The position numbers and the translations under genes are program-made. From an uncultured Helicobacteraceae bacterium (GTDB lineage: Bacteria; Campylobacterota; Campylobacteria; Campylobacterales; Helicobacteraceae): a DNA stretch of 15,372 nucleotides. The stretch is from the NCBI GenBank assembly GCA_934668765.1, contig CAKUOH010000031.1:1-15372 (forward strand). The letters are read 5' to 3'. Under the pieces are notes generated by a model. That model saw only the letters and a list, made by a program, of their open reading frames with translations. It did no database searches and was not told the origin of the DNA. Below, in pieces: positions 1 through 7,841 of this stretch (positions are counted from its first letter, which is position 1; every line of letters begins with the position of its first letter).

Positions 1-2
1 GG

Positions 3-71
3 ATAGAAGAGGCAATGCCGCTTTGCCACGCGCAAGCACGCTTAATCAATGCAGCAGTGGTCGGTGTATAA
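3..71 (+). CDS. Possible C-terminal end of an upstream gene (partial)
   Basis: A frame open from the window edge reads about 22 residues, ending RLINAAVVGV, and stops at TAA 69-71. I do not recognise a family. A second forward frame is also open to 76, and the minus strand is open here too, so the coding call rests only on the open frame and on the intergenic look of what follows. The piece is too short to assign a product. Confidence 0.25.
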   Translation: MEEAMPLCHAQARLINAAVVGV

Positions 72-409
72 AGTAAAATGATATGGGAATAAGGCTCTCT
101 CCAAAGTTAGATTGAGCCTAAACATATTTTTGCCTCTATTTTAATTTGTTCAAATTAAAGGATAAAAAATTGCGTGGGTTTTGCTTGGAATCTAGCGTGG
201 TGCTTGGAATCGCTTGAATTTTATGATTTGTGGTGTTTGTTAAATAAAATTTTAAACTAAAAAAATGTAGAATCCGCCGTGTTTTTGGATTGATTTAGAA
301 TCGCTGTCGTGCTTTTAGCAATGATTATAGATTCGCATCAAATCTCGCAAATAACACGGGCGGATTTGTGATTTAAAAGCAAAATTTAATATAAAAGGGG
401 CTAAATTCT
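72..409. other. AT-rich intergenic region upstream of the pil-like operon
   Basis: About 340 bases without a convincing gene. The 3' end carries the ribosome binding site AAGGGG (395-400) for the GTG start at 410, and the pil-like operon promoter is presumably here, but no -10 stands out clearly (TTATAG near 325 and TAATAT near 387 are weak candidates). Bases about 288-326 (GATTG ... CAATGAT, with GAATC between) look like a degenerate copy of the palindromic repeat B described elsewhere in the window. No terminator hairpin with a T-run was recognised. Confidence 0.5.
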
Positions 410-1330
410 GTGGGGCTAATTAGCAGATTGTATCAAAAAGTGATAATTTCTGTTGATGTCGATGTGCTGCTTTGCAAAGTCAAGGTTACCTACCACAAAA
501 ATACCCAGTATAACGAAGAGCGTTCCTTTCGCACGGTAAATGGCGACTTGCCCATTGAAGCAGCAAAATATATCCGCCACTTTCAAAATCGCTATCCTTA
601 TACCTACATAGCCACGATGTCTAGGGCAAAAAAGCAGGGTTTGATTAACGGCAATAAACTGCGAAAATTTGAAGCTTTTGAGCTAAATCCAAACTCACTT
701 ATGATTATGCTAGTCAATCGCAGGTGGTTTGCGTGGATTGATAAAGAGGATATGGCGCGATTTCGCTCTAAATTTAGCAAGATTCAAGGTGTGGATTTTG
801 TGTTTTCGCCATTTTGTCTAATCTATGAGAAAATCAAATCGCGCTTGGATAAGACAAAAAAGCTCTATATTTTACAGGAAAATGGCGCGTGTTCGCTGAT
901 GGTTGCAGATAAAGATGGCGTGTATTATGGCAACTACATTCCTTTTGAGCAAAATAATTTGGAGATTAAAGAGGGCTTGGAGAGTAGCGATGAAGATGTG
1001 GTGAAGTTTGAAGCCATTAGCGACATAAATGAAAATATCATCATTAAGGATTTTGATAGCAAGGGCGAGGCAAAGTCTAATTTGAGCGATTTAAATATCG
1101 CAAATACGATGATAAATGTCATAAAAGAGACGCTTAATAATTTCTACCGAGATGAGCGATATGCTAGTGATTTTATCGAGGAATTGCTGATTTTAGATGC
1201 GTGTGGGATTAGCGATAATTCTATCACGCATTTGACGAATAATATAATGCTTGAGACGCAGTTTTTGCGTGTAGATGTGTGCGCAGAAATTGAGCGACTA
1301 GCAAAAATGGAATTAAGGATAAAAGTATGA
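410..1330 (+). CDS. PilM-like protein, first gene of a PilMNO-like trio
   Basis: A 306-residue protein with no signal peptide or membrane segment, so probably cytoplasmic. It lacks obvious motifs; the PilM-like (actin-fold) assignment comes mainly from position, as it precedes and is coupled to a PilN-like and then a PilO-like gene, the usual order of the inner-membrane alignment subcomplex of type IV pili, type II secretion and competence machines. In such systems PilM binds the cytoplasmic N-terminus of PilN. The start is GTG at 410, with AAGGGG at 395-400 nine bases upstream; no better start lies nearby. Its TGA overlaps the next ATG in an ATGA junction (1327-1330). Residues 1-20 (MGLISRLYQKVIISVDVDVL) could form the first strand of an actin-like fold, but I cannot point to a nucleotide-binding signature. 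It could instead be a lineage-specific accessory protein. Confidence 0.45.
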   Translation: MGLISRLYQKVIISVDVDVLLCKVKVTYHKNTQYNEERSFRTVNGDLPIEAAKYIRHFQNRYPYTYIATMSRAKKQGLINGNKLRKFEAFELNPNSLMIMLVNRRWFAWIDKEDMARFRSKFSKIQGVDFVFSPFCLIYEKIKSRLDKTKKLYILQENGACSLMVADKDGVYYGNYIPFEQNNLEIKEGLESSDEDVVKFEAISDINENIIIKDFDSKGEAKSNLSDLNIANTMINVIKETLNNFYRDERYASDFIEELLILDACGISDNSITHLTNNIMLETQFLRVDVCAEIERLAKMELRIKV

Positions 1331-1833
1331 AATACAGCTTCACACCACCACTGCAAAAGTCCATCATTTCGCATTTGACGAAAATTTGGATGTTTTATAT
1401 TTTTTTAAGTCTTGGGATAATTTATGGCTATGGCGTGTATCTAAACTATCAAATAACCTCTATCAAGGCAAAAACGCAAAGTTCGGGCACGGATATTACT
1501 GAACACGATAATTTTATCAATACAACTAACGAAAATGTCCGCCTTTTGCAGTATGAAATTGATTTGGATTCGCTAAATAAACGCTACAATGACGATGTGA
1601 ATATCGCCACCGCAAAGCTTTTTGATATAATCCCTGACCAAATTACGATAAATTACATAATGCTTGAAGAGGACAAGCTAACGATTAAGGGTATCACGCC
1701 TACACGCGAGGCTTATGCCTTTTTGCTAGAAGCACCGCTGAAATCGACATTTACCAAATCCCGCGCGGATTTTTTCGCACTGCCAAATGGGTGGTTTAAC
1801 TTTACTTCAATTAGCACGGTGGAAGCGCAATGA
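1327..1833 (+). CDS. PilN-like inner-membrane protein
   Basis: A 168-residue bitopic protein: short cytoplasmic N-terminus (about 1-20), one hydrophobic helix (about 21-41), a polar, probably coiled segment (45-95), then a small alpha/beta domain. The section from DIIPDQITINYIML (about 100-113) through LTIKGITPTREAYAFLL matches the PilN/GspL pattern of 'P..i.i..i......l.i.G.t.....v..fl', a periplasmic ferredoxin-like fold. In type IV pilus, type II secretion and transformation systems PilN pairs with PilO and links to PilM. The gene overlaps its upstream neighbour by four bases, with AAGGA at 1315-1319 seven bases before the ATG, and ends in another ATGA overlap with the next gene, so the three are translationally coupled. 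The family call rests on architecture and gene order rather than a diagnostic motif. Confidence 0.6.
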   Translation: MKYSFTPPLQKSIISHLTKIWMFYIFLSLGIIYGYGVYLNYQITSIKAKTQSSGTDITEHDNFINTTNENVRLLQYEIDLDSLNKRYNDDVNIATAKLFDIIPDQITINYIMLEEDKLTIKGITPTREAYAFLLEAPLKSTFTKSRADFFALPNGWFNFTSISTVEAQ

Positions 1834-2399
1834 GTGTTTTTGATATTATAGACAATGTCGATTGGAACAAAAATATTATATTTTTGATTTTGTATGTAAC
1901 GATAGTGGTAATGAGCGTATTTTTGTATTTAGTGCCGTTAATGGATAATTATAAATCTGTGATTATGGAATATAGAAAGACAAATATCTTGGATAATCAA
2001 ATCAATACTACGCTAGATAAGTTAAAGGGCAATGAGGACAGCATTTTGCAGGATAATATCGCCGTTTTTGAGCGACTAGGGCAAAAGGCGGATATAAAAG
2101 CGATTCAAAAATACGCCAGGACTTATATCAAAGGTGCGAAAGTCGAGGATTTAGGCGTAGCACAGGCGGAAAATGGCATTACGATTCATAGCTTTAAGAT
2201 TACAGGACAAGCACGCAGTCTATCTAATATCAAAAATCTACTTGCAAATCTATCACACCTAGAAAACAGCGTCCGAATCGCATTTCCCATTACCATAGCT
2301 AAAAATGAAAAGCGCAGGATTTTAAATACAGAGATTTCGATTATGATTTATAACACTTCGCGTGATATTAGTAAGGTAGTAACTAAATCTAGCAAATAA
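1830..2399 (+). CDS. PilO-like inner-membrane protein
   Basis: A 189-residue bitopic protein. A hydrophobic helix spans about 15-37, followed by a long polar helix/coiled coil (40-90) and an alpha/beta domain where GITIHSFKITGQARSLSNIK (about 115-134) fits the PilO pattern 'g..i....i.G.y..l..fl..L..l.r.v'. PilO heterodimerises with PilN in the periplasm and passes contact on to the secretin or pilin complex. The gene overlaps the PilN-like one by ATGA and ends at TAA 2397-2399. No secretin, PilP lipoprotein, ATPase or platform gene follows; a new operon starts about 60 bases later. The trio is therefore detached from the rest of its machine in this window. Some Campylobacterota have a competence apparatus of this type (Cts proteins of Campylobacter jejuni), which is the most likely context. 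Confidence 0.55.
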   Translation: MSVFDIIDNVDWNKNIIFLILYVTIVVMSVFLYLVPLMDNYKSVIMEYRKTNILDNQINTTLDKLKGNEDSILQDNIAVFERLGQKADIKAIQKYARTYIKGAKVEDLGVAQAENGITIHSFKITGQARSLSNIKNLLANLSHLENSVRIAFPITIAKNEKRRILNTEISIMIYNTSRDISKVVTKSSK

Positions 2400-2444
2400 T
2401 ATATTTATGCTAAATGTAGTGGCACTCATAAAAAGAGCGAAATT

Positions 2445-2453
2445 TGGTATAAT
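2445..2453 (+). promoter_or_regulatory. Extended -10 promoter of the glycan cluster
   Basis: TGGTATAAT is a perfect extended -10 (TG at 2445-2446, TATAAT at 2448-2453). It lies between the pil-like trio and the GtrA gene. Transcription would begin near 2460, one or two bases before the ATG at 2462, and no ribosome binding site is visible between. If used, the first mRNA of the cluster would be leaderless or nearly so. No clear -35 is seen, which is normal for the Campylobacterota vegetative sigma factor. Confidence 0.55.
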
Positions 2454-2461
2454 CCTGCATT

Positions 2462-2905
2462 ATGTTAGCTTTGGTTTATAAATCCACACTTGTGCGCTAT
2501 TTTGGCTCGGCGTTTGTCGCGCTATGCGTGAATCTAATCTCACGCATTTTTTATGAGCTATTTTTTAGCTTTGGGTTAAGCGTGGCTTTGGGCTATGTCA
2601 GCGGACATTTTGTAAATTTTGCCATAAGTCAAAAATATATTTTTCCAAAAGATAAATACAAAAGCACCAAAATCGCCTTTGTAAAATTTTCGCTTGTGGC
2701 GTGTGTAGGGCTTTTTGTGCAGACTTTTATCGCCATAGTCGCCCTAAATGCCTTGCAGGGCGCAAATGTAGGCATTTCGCTTGAATTACAAAAGCTAATG
2801 GCGCATATTTGTGGCATTGGGGCTAGTTTTATCTGCAACTTTTTGGGACATAAATTTTTTAGTTTTAGAGAGACGAATCTTTTAAAGCGAAAGGGGCAAA
2901 GATGA
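2462..2905 (+). CDS. GtrA-like polytopic membrane protein
   Basis: A 147-residue protein with four hydrophobic segments (about 14-34, 38-58, 75-98, 110-130) typical of the GtrA/DPMS1 family in length and layout; [19 protein letters not shown] at the N-terminus and [13 protein letters not shown] near the C-terminus are the usual family hallmarks (N-terminal 'vryl.vG..at..n', C-terminal 'f..nr.wvF'). Such proteins are thought to flip or handle polyprenyl-phosphate-linked sugars, or to help the enzyme that makes them, for glycosyltransferases acting outside the cytoplasm. That fits the GT-C enzymes downstream, which use lipid-linked donors. The stop overlaps the next ATG (ATGA, 2902-2905). The ATG at 2462 sits just downstream of a strong -10, suggesting leaderless translation; a later start would cut into the first helix. 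No GtrB-type polyprenyl-phosphate glycosyltransferase is present in the window. Confidence 0.82.
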   Translation: MLALVYKSTLVRYFGSAFVALCVNLISRIFYELFFSFGLSVALGYVSGHFVNFAISQKYIFPKDKYKSTKIAFVKFSLVACVGLFVQTFIAIVALNALQGANVGISLELQKLMAHICGIGASFICNFLGHKFFSFRETNLLKRKGQR

Positions 2906-4389
2906 GTAAGAAAAAAGTCTGCATTATCGGCGCGGGACCTGCGGGATTAAGCGCAGCTTATGAGCTTTTGACAAAAAGCAAGGATTATGAAATAGAGATT
3001 TTTGAAGCAAGTAATGCCATTGGTGGAATCTCACAAACGCTTTCATATAACGGCAATCGAATGGATATTGGCGGACATAGATTTTTTAGCAAAAGCGATA
3101 GGGTTATGGACTTTTGGATAAATCTTATGCCCGTGCAAAGTGAGAATCTAAATCCTGCAAATACCGATAAAATCATTCTACTTCGCAATCGTTTAAGCCG
3201 AATCTATTTTCTAAAAAAGCTGTTTAATTATCCGCTTACACTTGATTTTGACTTGATTAAGAATCTTGGGCTTTGGCGATGTATAAAAATCGCTTTTAGC
3301 TATGCAAGGGCAGCTCTTTTTCCATATAAAAATGTCAAAAATTTGGAGCAATTTTATATTAACCGCTTTGGACGCGAACTTTACAATCTATTTTTCCGCG
3401 ACTACACTTACAAAGTGTGGGGGATAAAGCCTAGCGAATTATCGCCTGATTGGGGTGCACAGCGCATAAAGGGGCTATCTATTTATAAGGCGATTTTGAG
3501 TGCGCTTAAACCAAAACCCAAAGATTTGAAGCAAAAAAATATTGAGACAAGCCTAATTGAGCAGTTTTTATATCCTAAATTTGGTCCCGGGCAGTTATGG
3601 GAATGCGTGGCAGATGAAATTATCAAAATGGGGGGGGGTATTCGTAAAAATGCGGAAATTGTGAAGCTAAATTTGCAAAACGGCAAAATAGATTCTTTGC
3701 AGGTGCGATTTGGTAGCAAATCTAACGAATCCTGCGAAATCAAAGCCGATTTTTTCATCTCCACAATGCCACTAAAAGATTTATTTCTCTCAATGCCAAA
3801 TGCACCCAAACGAATCACGCAAATAGCCACAAGGCTAGAATACAGGGATTTTATCACTATGGGCGTTTTGCTTAAGCGCATTGATTTTGGACAAAGGGCG
3901 ATAAAGGATAATTGGATTTATGTCCAAGAGCCTTTTGTGCGCGTGGCTAGACTGCAATTTTTTCATAATTGGAGTGAATTTATGGTAGCAGATTCATCGC
4001 ATTGCTTTATAGGAATGGAATATATGTGCTTTGAAAATGATGAGCTGTGGCGTATGAGTGATGATGAGTTTAGCAAATTTGGCATAGATGAGTTAAAAAA
4101 GCTAGGATTTGCGCAAAAAAGCGACATAATCGCTACACATATTGCGCGGGTAAAAAAGGCTTATCCATCATATAGTGGCGCATATAGTGAGTTTGGAGCA
4201 GTGCGTGAGTTTTTAGATAGTATCGCAAATCTCTTCGTGTGCGGACGCAACGGAATGCACCGCTACAATAATATGGACCATTCAATGTTAAGTGCCTTTG
4301 AAGTCGCAAAGTGCATAATGCAAAATAGTGCTGATAAAAGCGCGATTTGGCAAGTCAATGCCGAAGAGAGCTACCTTGAAAGCAAGTAA
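2902..4389 (+). CDS. FAD-dependent UDP-galactopyranose mutase-like oxidoreductase, phase-variable
   Basis: A 495-residue flavoprotein. The N-terminus has the dinucleotide-binding fingerprint [15 protein letters not shown] (GxGxxG at 10-15) with the acidic end of strand 2 in EIFEAS, then GGIS and DIGGHRFF. The C-terminal block [15 protein letters not shown] (448-462) closely resembles the FAD-binding end of UDP-galactopyranose mutases and related amine-oxidase-fold enzymes. Members of this group often lie in polysaccharide loci with GtrA and membrane glycosyltransferases; the exact substrate is unknown, and a sugar-nucleotide or polyprenyl-linked sugar is a guess. It starts in the last codons of the GtrA gene. 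A G9 tract (3630-3638) encodes M243-G246: loss of one G gives a TGA about ten codons on, gain of one gives a TAA three codons on. The enzyme is therefore probably switched on and off. The current frame is ON. Confidence 0.78.
   Translation: MSKKKVCIIGAGPAGLSAAYELLTKSKDYEIEIFEASNAIGGISQTLSYNGNRMDIGGHRFFSKSDRVMDFWINLMPVQSENLNPANTDKIILLRNRLSRIYFLKKLFNYPLTLDFDLIKNLGLWRCIKIAFSYARAALFPYKNVKNLEQFYINRFGRELYNLFFRDYTYKVWGIKPSELSPDWGAQRIKGLSIYKAILSALKPKPKDLKQKNIETSLIEQFLYPKFGPGQLWECVADEIIKMGGGIRKNAEIVKLNLQNGKIDSLQVRFGSKSNESCEIKADFFISTMPLKDLFLSMPNAPKRITQIATRLEYRDFITMGVLLKRIDFGQRAIKDNWIYVQEPFVRVARLQFFHNWSEFMVADSSHCFIGMEYMCFENDELWRMSDDEFSKFGIDELKKLGFAQKSDIIATHIARVKKAYPSYSGAYSEFGAVREFLDSIANLFVCGRNGMHRYNNMDHSMLSAFEVAKCIMQNSADKSAIWQVNAEESYLESK
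3630..3638 (+). repeat. G9 homopolymer tract inside the FAD enzyme gene
   Basis: Nine G residues in coding sequence (codons 243-246). With eight G the frame runs into TGA at the original TTG-TGA after AAATTG; with ten G it meets TAA after TATTCG. Poly-G runs of eight or more are the classical slipped-strand switches of Campylobacter and Helicobacter. Phase variation here is inferred, not shown. Confidence 0.85.
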
Positions 4390-4407
4390 AAAGAAAGGAA
4401 ATGATAA

Positions 4408-6153
4408 ATGAATCTTGCTATGATGCAAAGTAAAATCGCTAAATATTGCTTTGCACCTTTTAGCAAAAGCGATTATGTTATCGCGCTTATTTTGGCGATT
4501 TTGACGCTAATTTTATGCGCAGGACAGGTAAATAGTGGGCATCATTGGGGCGATGATTTTGCGGGCTATATAGTGCAAGGAATCGCTTTGGCAAAGGGCA
4601 CTAGCGCACAATATATAGCCGAAAATACCTTTATGTGGGAGAAAACGGATTGGGTTTTTGGTCCAAAAGCATATCCGTGGGGATTTCCACTGCTTCTTGC
4701 GCCTATTTATAAAATCTTTGGGTTTAATTTAGTCGCTTTTAAAAGCGTGGGGATTATTTGCTACGCGCTATTTGTGGGGATTTTTTATATTTTTTGTGCG
4801 AATCGTTTGCCAAAAATCTATGCGATTTTTGGGAGTTTGCTTTTTGCTCTAAATCCATTTTTAACGCATTTTGCTACAAATGAAATTTTAAGCGACATTC
4901 CATTTTTGCTATTTGGATTTTGTGCGTTAATTATTTTGGCGCGATTATTTGCGGATTCTAAAATTTATCCCTCCCTTGCAGATGGGGAACAAAGGGCGAA
5001 TCACACACAAAAAGCCCCTCCCCTTGCGGGAGGGGTTGGGGTGGGGTATTCTAACGCAAACGGCAAAATAGATTGCCACGATTCACTGCGTGAATCTCGC
5101 AATGACGGAATTAGCGTAACGGGGGGGGGGATTTGTCCTTATCTAATTGCGATTTTTGGTGGAATCTTTATGCTTTTTAGTGCAATGATTCGTATAAATG
5201 GACTTGTGATTCTTTGTGCGTTAATCACAATGCACGGGATTCTTTTAGCCAAACGATTCGCCCCACAAATATTCAAAACGCGAATCTTAACGCCATTTGC
5301 CAAAGTAGATTCGCCATATTCGTGGAAAATCCACGCGATTCCTTATGTAATCTTTATCATAGGTTTTGCAATCGTTTCGCTTACTCTTTCAAGCGGTGGG
5401 AGCGGACATTTTAGCGCGTTAGCAAATATCAGCCCACACATTATGCTACGCAATCTATCCGTTTATTTGCAATTTTTTGGCACATTTTTCGTGGTGCGAC
5501 AAGCGGAATTTGCAAGTATCGAAGGACTTTATGTTTTGCAATCACTTGAGAGAGAAGCATTTGTCATATTTTTGCTATGTGTGCCCTTAATTTTAGTCGG
5601 CATTTGGGCTAGTTTGCGCGATACCAAAAATTTCAGCGAAAATCTATTTTATTGCATTTTTATGGTGGGATTTTTGGTGGTATTGTTTGTGTGGGTAGGA
5701 TTTGGATTTAGACTTGCATATATATGTTTGCCTTTTTTGGTGTTTTGGGGAGCAAAGGGGACTATGTGGCTAAATAATGGCACTAAAAAATATTTATATG
5801 GCAAGGTTATGAGCGCGATATTGCTTTGTGTGCTAGTGTATTTTGCATTTGGTGGCATTTTACAAAAAGATAAAATCACACGCGATGGCGTTTATAGCAC
5901 GGAAGCGGTGCAAATGTGGGATTTTATCGATAAAAACACACCAAAAAACGCGCTAATTATCTTTGATAAGCCACGCGCACTTTATCTTTACGCGCATAGA
6001 GTGGGCTTTGGCACTTGGAATCATAAGCGATTAAATGAAGCAGACTTTGTGCTGTGCTATAATGAATGGGATAAATGTATAGGCAGTGAGAGTGAGAGAA
6101 TGAAGCGAATCTATATGAATCATAATTTTATGTTATTTAAGGTGATAAAATAA
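4408..6153 (+). CDS. GT-C type membrane glycosyltransferase, copy 1, phase-variable
   Basis: A 581-residue protein with about ten hydrophobic helices. After the first helix (about 23-40) comes GDDFAGYI with D49-D50, fitting the acidic catalytic motif on the first extracytoplasmic loop of GT-C enzymes (PMT/ArnT-like) that take sugar from polyprenyl-phosphate. YPWGFPLLLAPIYKIFG (about 89-105) and NEILSDIPFLLFGF (158-171) are also typical. The C-terminal soluble part holds NTPKNALIIFDKPRALYLYA. Residues 186-241 look foreign: translated dispersed repeats (APPLAGGVGVGYS, DCHDSLRESRND) followed by a G10-encoded triglycine, placed between two helices. Without them ARLFADSK would join ICPYLIAIF. AAAGGA at 4394-4399 supports the ATG at 4408. 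The TAA overlaps the next start by one base (TAATG). Bases 4693-5342 are identical to the next gene. Substrate unknown. Confidence 0.8.
   Translation: MNLAMMQSKIAKYCFAPFSKSDYVIALILAILTLILCAGQVNSGHHWGDDFAGYIVQGIALAKGTSAQYIAENTFMWEKTDWVFGPKAYPWGFPLLLAPIYKIFGFNLVAFKSVGIICYALFVGIFYIFCANRLPKIYAIFGSLLFALNPFLTHFATNEILSDIPFLLFGFCALIILARLFADSKIYPSLADGEQRANHTQKAPPLAGGVGVGYSNANGKIDCHDSLRESRNDGISVTGGGICPYLIAIFGGIFMLFSAMIRINGLVILCALITMHGILLAKRFAPQIFKTRILTPFAKVDSPYSWKIHAIPYVIFIIGFAIVSLTLSSGGSGHFSALANISPHIMLRNLSVYLQFFGTFFVVRQAEFASIEGLYVLQSLEREAFVIFLLCVPLILVGIWASLRDTKNFSENLFYCIFMVGFLVVLFVWVGFGFRLAYICLPFLVFWGAKGTMWLNNGTKKYLYGKVMSAILLCVLVYFAFGGILQKDKITRDGVYSTEAVQMWDFIDKNTPKNALIIFDKPRALYLYAHRVGFGTWNHKRLNEADFVLCYNEWDKCIGSESERMKRIYMNHNFMLFKVIK
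4969..4988 (+). repeat. Repeat A, partial copy inside GT-C copy 1
   Basis: The CCCTCCCTTGCAGATGGGGA block is the first half of the dispersed CT-rich repeat seen between genes downstream. It is translated as PSLADGE. An identical copy lies at 6672-6691 in the paralogous gene. Confidence 0.75.
5015..5047 (+). repeat. Repeat A, full copy inside GT-C copy 1
   Basis: A hairpin-forming block (CCCCTCCC, loop CTTGC, GGGAGGGG) followed by TTGGGGTGGGGT, translated as PPLAGGVGVG. It matches the intergenic copies at 11078, 14820, 15079 and 15261. The paralogous gene has the same copy at 6718-6750. Confidence 0.8.
5071..5107 (+). repeat. Repeat B palindrome inside GT-C copy 1
   Basis: An imperfect palindrome: ATTGC at the left pairs with GCAAT at the right, and inside it GATTCAC pairs with GTGAATC around a TGC loop. 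It is read as DCHDSLRESRND. Similar palindromes occur in the GT90-like gene and in the region after aroC. The paralogous gene has this copy at 6774-6810. Confidence 0.8.
5121..5130 (+). repeat. G10 homopolymer tract in GT-C copy 1
   Basis: Ten G residues directly after repeat B; the reading frame is THR-GLY-GLY-GLY-ILE. G9 gives a stop within six codons (ATC-TAA); G11 gives a stop about 15 codons later (TTT-TAG). The current length keeps the full 581-residue frame open. Confidence 0.88.
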
Positions 6154-7832
6154 TGCAACGAAACAAAAGCGATTATGCAATCGCGCTAATTTTGGCAGGG
6201 ATTACGCTTGGAATCTGCGCCCTTAAAACTAGCGATAATTTTAGAATGTTTGATGATTTTGCAGCCTATATATCGCAAGGCATTGCCCTTACACAAGGCA
6301 AAGTAGCGCAATATATAGCAGATAGCACGCTAATGACAAGCAAACAGGACTTGCTGTATATGACGCCATCTTCATATCCGTGGGGATTTCCACTACTTCT
6401 TGCGCCTATTTATAAAATCTTTGGGTTTAATTTAGTCGCTTTTAAAAGCGTGGGGATTATTTGCTACGCGCTATTTGTGGGGATTTTTTATATTTTTTGT
6501 GCGAATCGTTTGCCAAAAATCTATGCGATTTTTGGGAGTTTGCTTTTTGCTCTAAATCCATTTTTAACGCATTTTGCTACAAATGAAATTTTAAGCGACA
6601 TTCCATTTTTGCTATTTGGATTTTGTGCGTTAATTATTTTGGCGCGATTATTTGCGGATTCTAAAATTTATCCCTCCCTTGCAGATGGGGAACAAAGGGC
6701 GAATCACACACAAAAAGCCCCTCCCCTTGCGGGAGGGGTTGGGGTGGGGTATTCTAACGCAAACGGCAAAATAGATTGCCACGATTCACTGCGTGAATCT
6801 CGCAATGACGGAATTAGCGTAACGGGGGGGGGGATTTGTCCTTATCTAATTGCGATTTTTGGTGGAATCTTTATGCTTTTTAGTGCAATGATTCGTATAA
6901 ATGGACTTGTGATTCTTTGTGCGTTAATCACAATGCACGGGATTCTTTTAGCCAAACGATTCGCCCCACAAATATTCAAAACGCGAATCTTAACGCCATT
7001 TGCCAAAGTAGATTCGCCATATTCGTGGAAAATCCACGCGATTCCCTACGCTATTTTTATCGCAGGATTTTTCATTATTTCAATCGCACTTTCAAGTGGC
7101 ACTGCCAGACACACGGATTATTTGACTATGATAAATGCACAAACAATGCTAAATAATCTCAAAGCAATAAATTTCACTTGGTTTATCAGGCTAGAATCAG
7201 GCGTAGATTCTGTGATATTGTGGCTTTGTGTGCCATTTATCGCGCTTGGAATCTACGCGCCTTTTCGCACCAAAGACGCCAAAGCAATCAATGAAAATAT
7301 ATTTTACGCCATTTTCGCGCTAGGATTTTTTGCGCTTTTGCTTTTGTGGGTGGCGTTTGATAGGCGATTTTTATTTTTGCTATTGCCTTTTGCTGTATTT
7401 TGGAGTTTTAAGGGCGTATTATATGTAAATCAAAAGCTATTTAGTCGCGCTGTGGCAGTGCTACTAGTATTTATTTTAGCAAATCTTGTTTGGATAAATG
7501 CGCGTGATATATCCTTTGCCAACAGCGATACAAACCCCGATAATGCCTACAATGCAGAAGCAAGAGAATTGTATAAATTTATCATCGACAACACACCAAA
7601 GGACACGATATTTATCACATTTAAACCGCGCGTCCTTTACCTAGCTACGCATAGGCGCAGCTTTGTAAGCCCAAAGATTGAGCGATTAGATGAAGCGGAT
7701 TTCGTGCTATGGAATGGCAAATATGTGCAGGATTTGCACACTATGCAGGATATTTCATCTCCCGCGTTTGTGGCAAAAACTAATCTAATCTTTGAAAACG
7801 CCGAATATAAACTTTTTAAAGTGCTAAAATAG
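6153..7832 (+). CDS. GT-C type membrane glycosyltransferase, copy 2, phase-variable
   Basis: A 559-residue paralogue of the preceding gene, with the same plan: first helix, FDDFAAYI (D34-D35) as the acidic loop motif, SYPWGFPLLLAPI, the NEILSDIP helix, about ten helices in all, and a C-terminal extracytoplasmic part with NTPKDTIFITFKPRVLYLA. Its N- and C-terminal parts are clearly related to copy 1 but diverged; the middle (6396-7045) is identical at DNA level. Residues 172-227 are the same translated repeat insert, ending in a G10 tract (6824-6833). The ATG overlaps the upstream TAA by one base, so translation is probably coupled and will fall when copy 1 is out of frame. Diverged outer loops next to a shared core suggest that the two add different sugars or use different acceptors; this is inference. 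Confidence 0.8.
   Translation: MQRNKSDYAIALILAGITLGICALKTSDNFRMFDDFAAYISQGIALTQGKVAQYIADSTLMTSKQDLLYMTPSSYPWGFPLLLAPIYKIFGFNLVAFKSVGIICYALFVGIFYIFCANRLPKIYAIFGSLLFALNPFLTHFATNEILSDIPFLLFGFCALIILARLFADSKIYPSLADGEQRANHTQKAPPLAGGVGVGYSNANGKIDCHDSLRESRNDGISVTGGGICPYLIAIFGGIFMLFSAMIRINGLVILCALITMHGILLAKRFAPQIFKTRILTPFAKVDSPYSWKIHAIPYAIFIAGFFIISIALSSGTARHTDYLTMINAQTMLNNLKAINFTWFIRLESGVDSVILWLCVPFIALGIYAPFRTKDAKAINENIFYAIFALGFFALLLLWVAFDRRFLFLLLPFAVFWSFKGVLYVNQKLFSRAVAVLLVFILANLVWINARDISFANSDTNPDNAYNAEARELYKFIIDNTPKDTIFITFKPRVLYLATHRRSFVSPKIERLDEADFVLWNGKYVQDLHTMQDISSPAFVAKTNLIFENAEYKLFKVLK
6672..6810 (+). repeat. Composite A-A-B repeat insert inside GT-C copy 2
   Basis: It contains a partial repeat A (6672-6691), a full repeat A (6718-6750) and repeat B (6774-6810), with the same bases and the same frame as in copy 1. 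The identity means that the insert was either spread by gene conversion or already present before the genes were homogenised. Confidence 0.78.
6824..6833 (+). repeat. G10 homopolymer tract in GT-C copy 2
   Basis: Ten G residues at the equivalent place to 5121-5130, with the same stops after a one-base change. It is currently in frame. Equal tract lengths are expected if the region was recently converted, because such tracts drift fast. Confidence 0.88.
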
Positions 7833-7841
7833 GGAGGCAAA

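Larger units (their letters stand above)
4693..5342 (+). repeat. 650-bp direct repeat, copy 1
   Basis: Reading base against base at a constant offset of 1703, I find no difference from 6396-7045. One mismatch (G4692 versus A6395) precedes it, then about 20 more matching bases; after 5342 the copies diverge at once. The segment covers codons 96-311 of this gene, including the composite repeat insert and the G10 tract. Both genes read it in the same frame. Confidence 0.9.
6396..7045 (+). repeat. 650-bp direct repeat, copy 2
   Basis: Identical to 4693-5342 as far as I can read by eye. Recombination between the two copies would delete 1703 bases and leave one in-frame chimera, with the N-terminus of copy 1 and the C-terminus of copy 2. 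Confidence 0.9.

Noticed and set aside
1..120. Structural RNA (tmRNA, SRP RNA or RNase P RNA) at the window start
   Set aside because: None of the conserved motifs of these RNAs could be found on either strand, so the region is left as a doubtful partial gene plus intergenic DNA.
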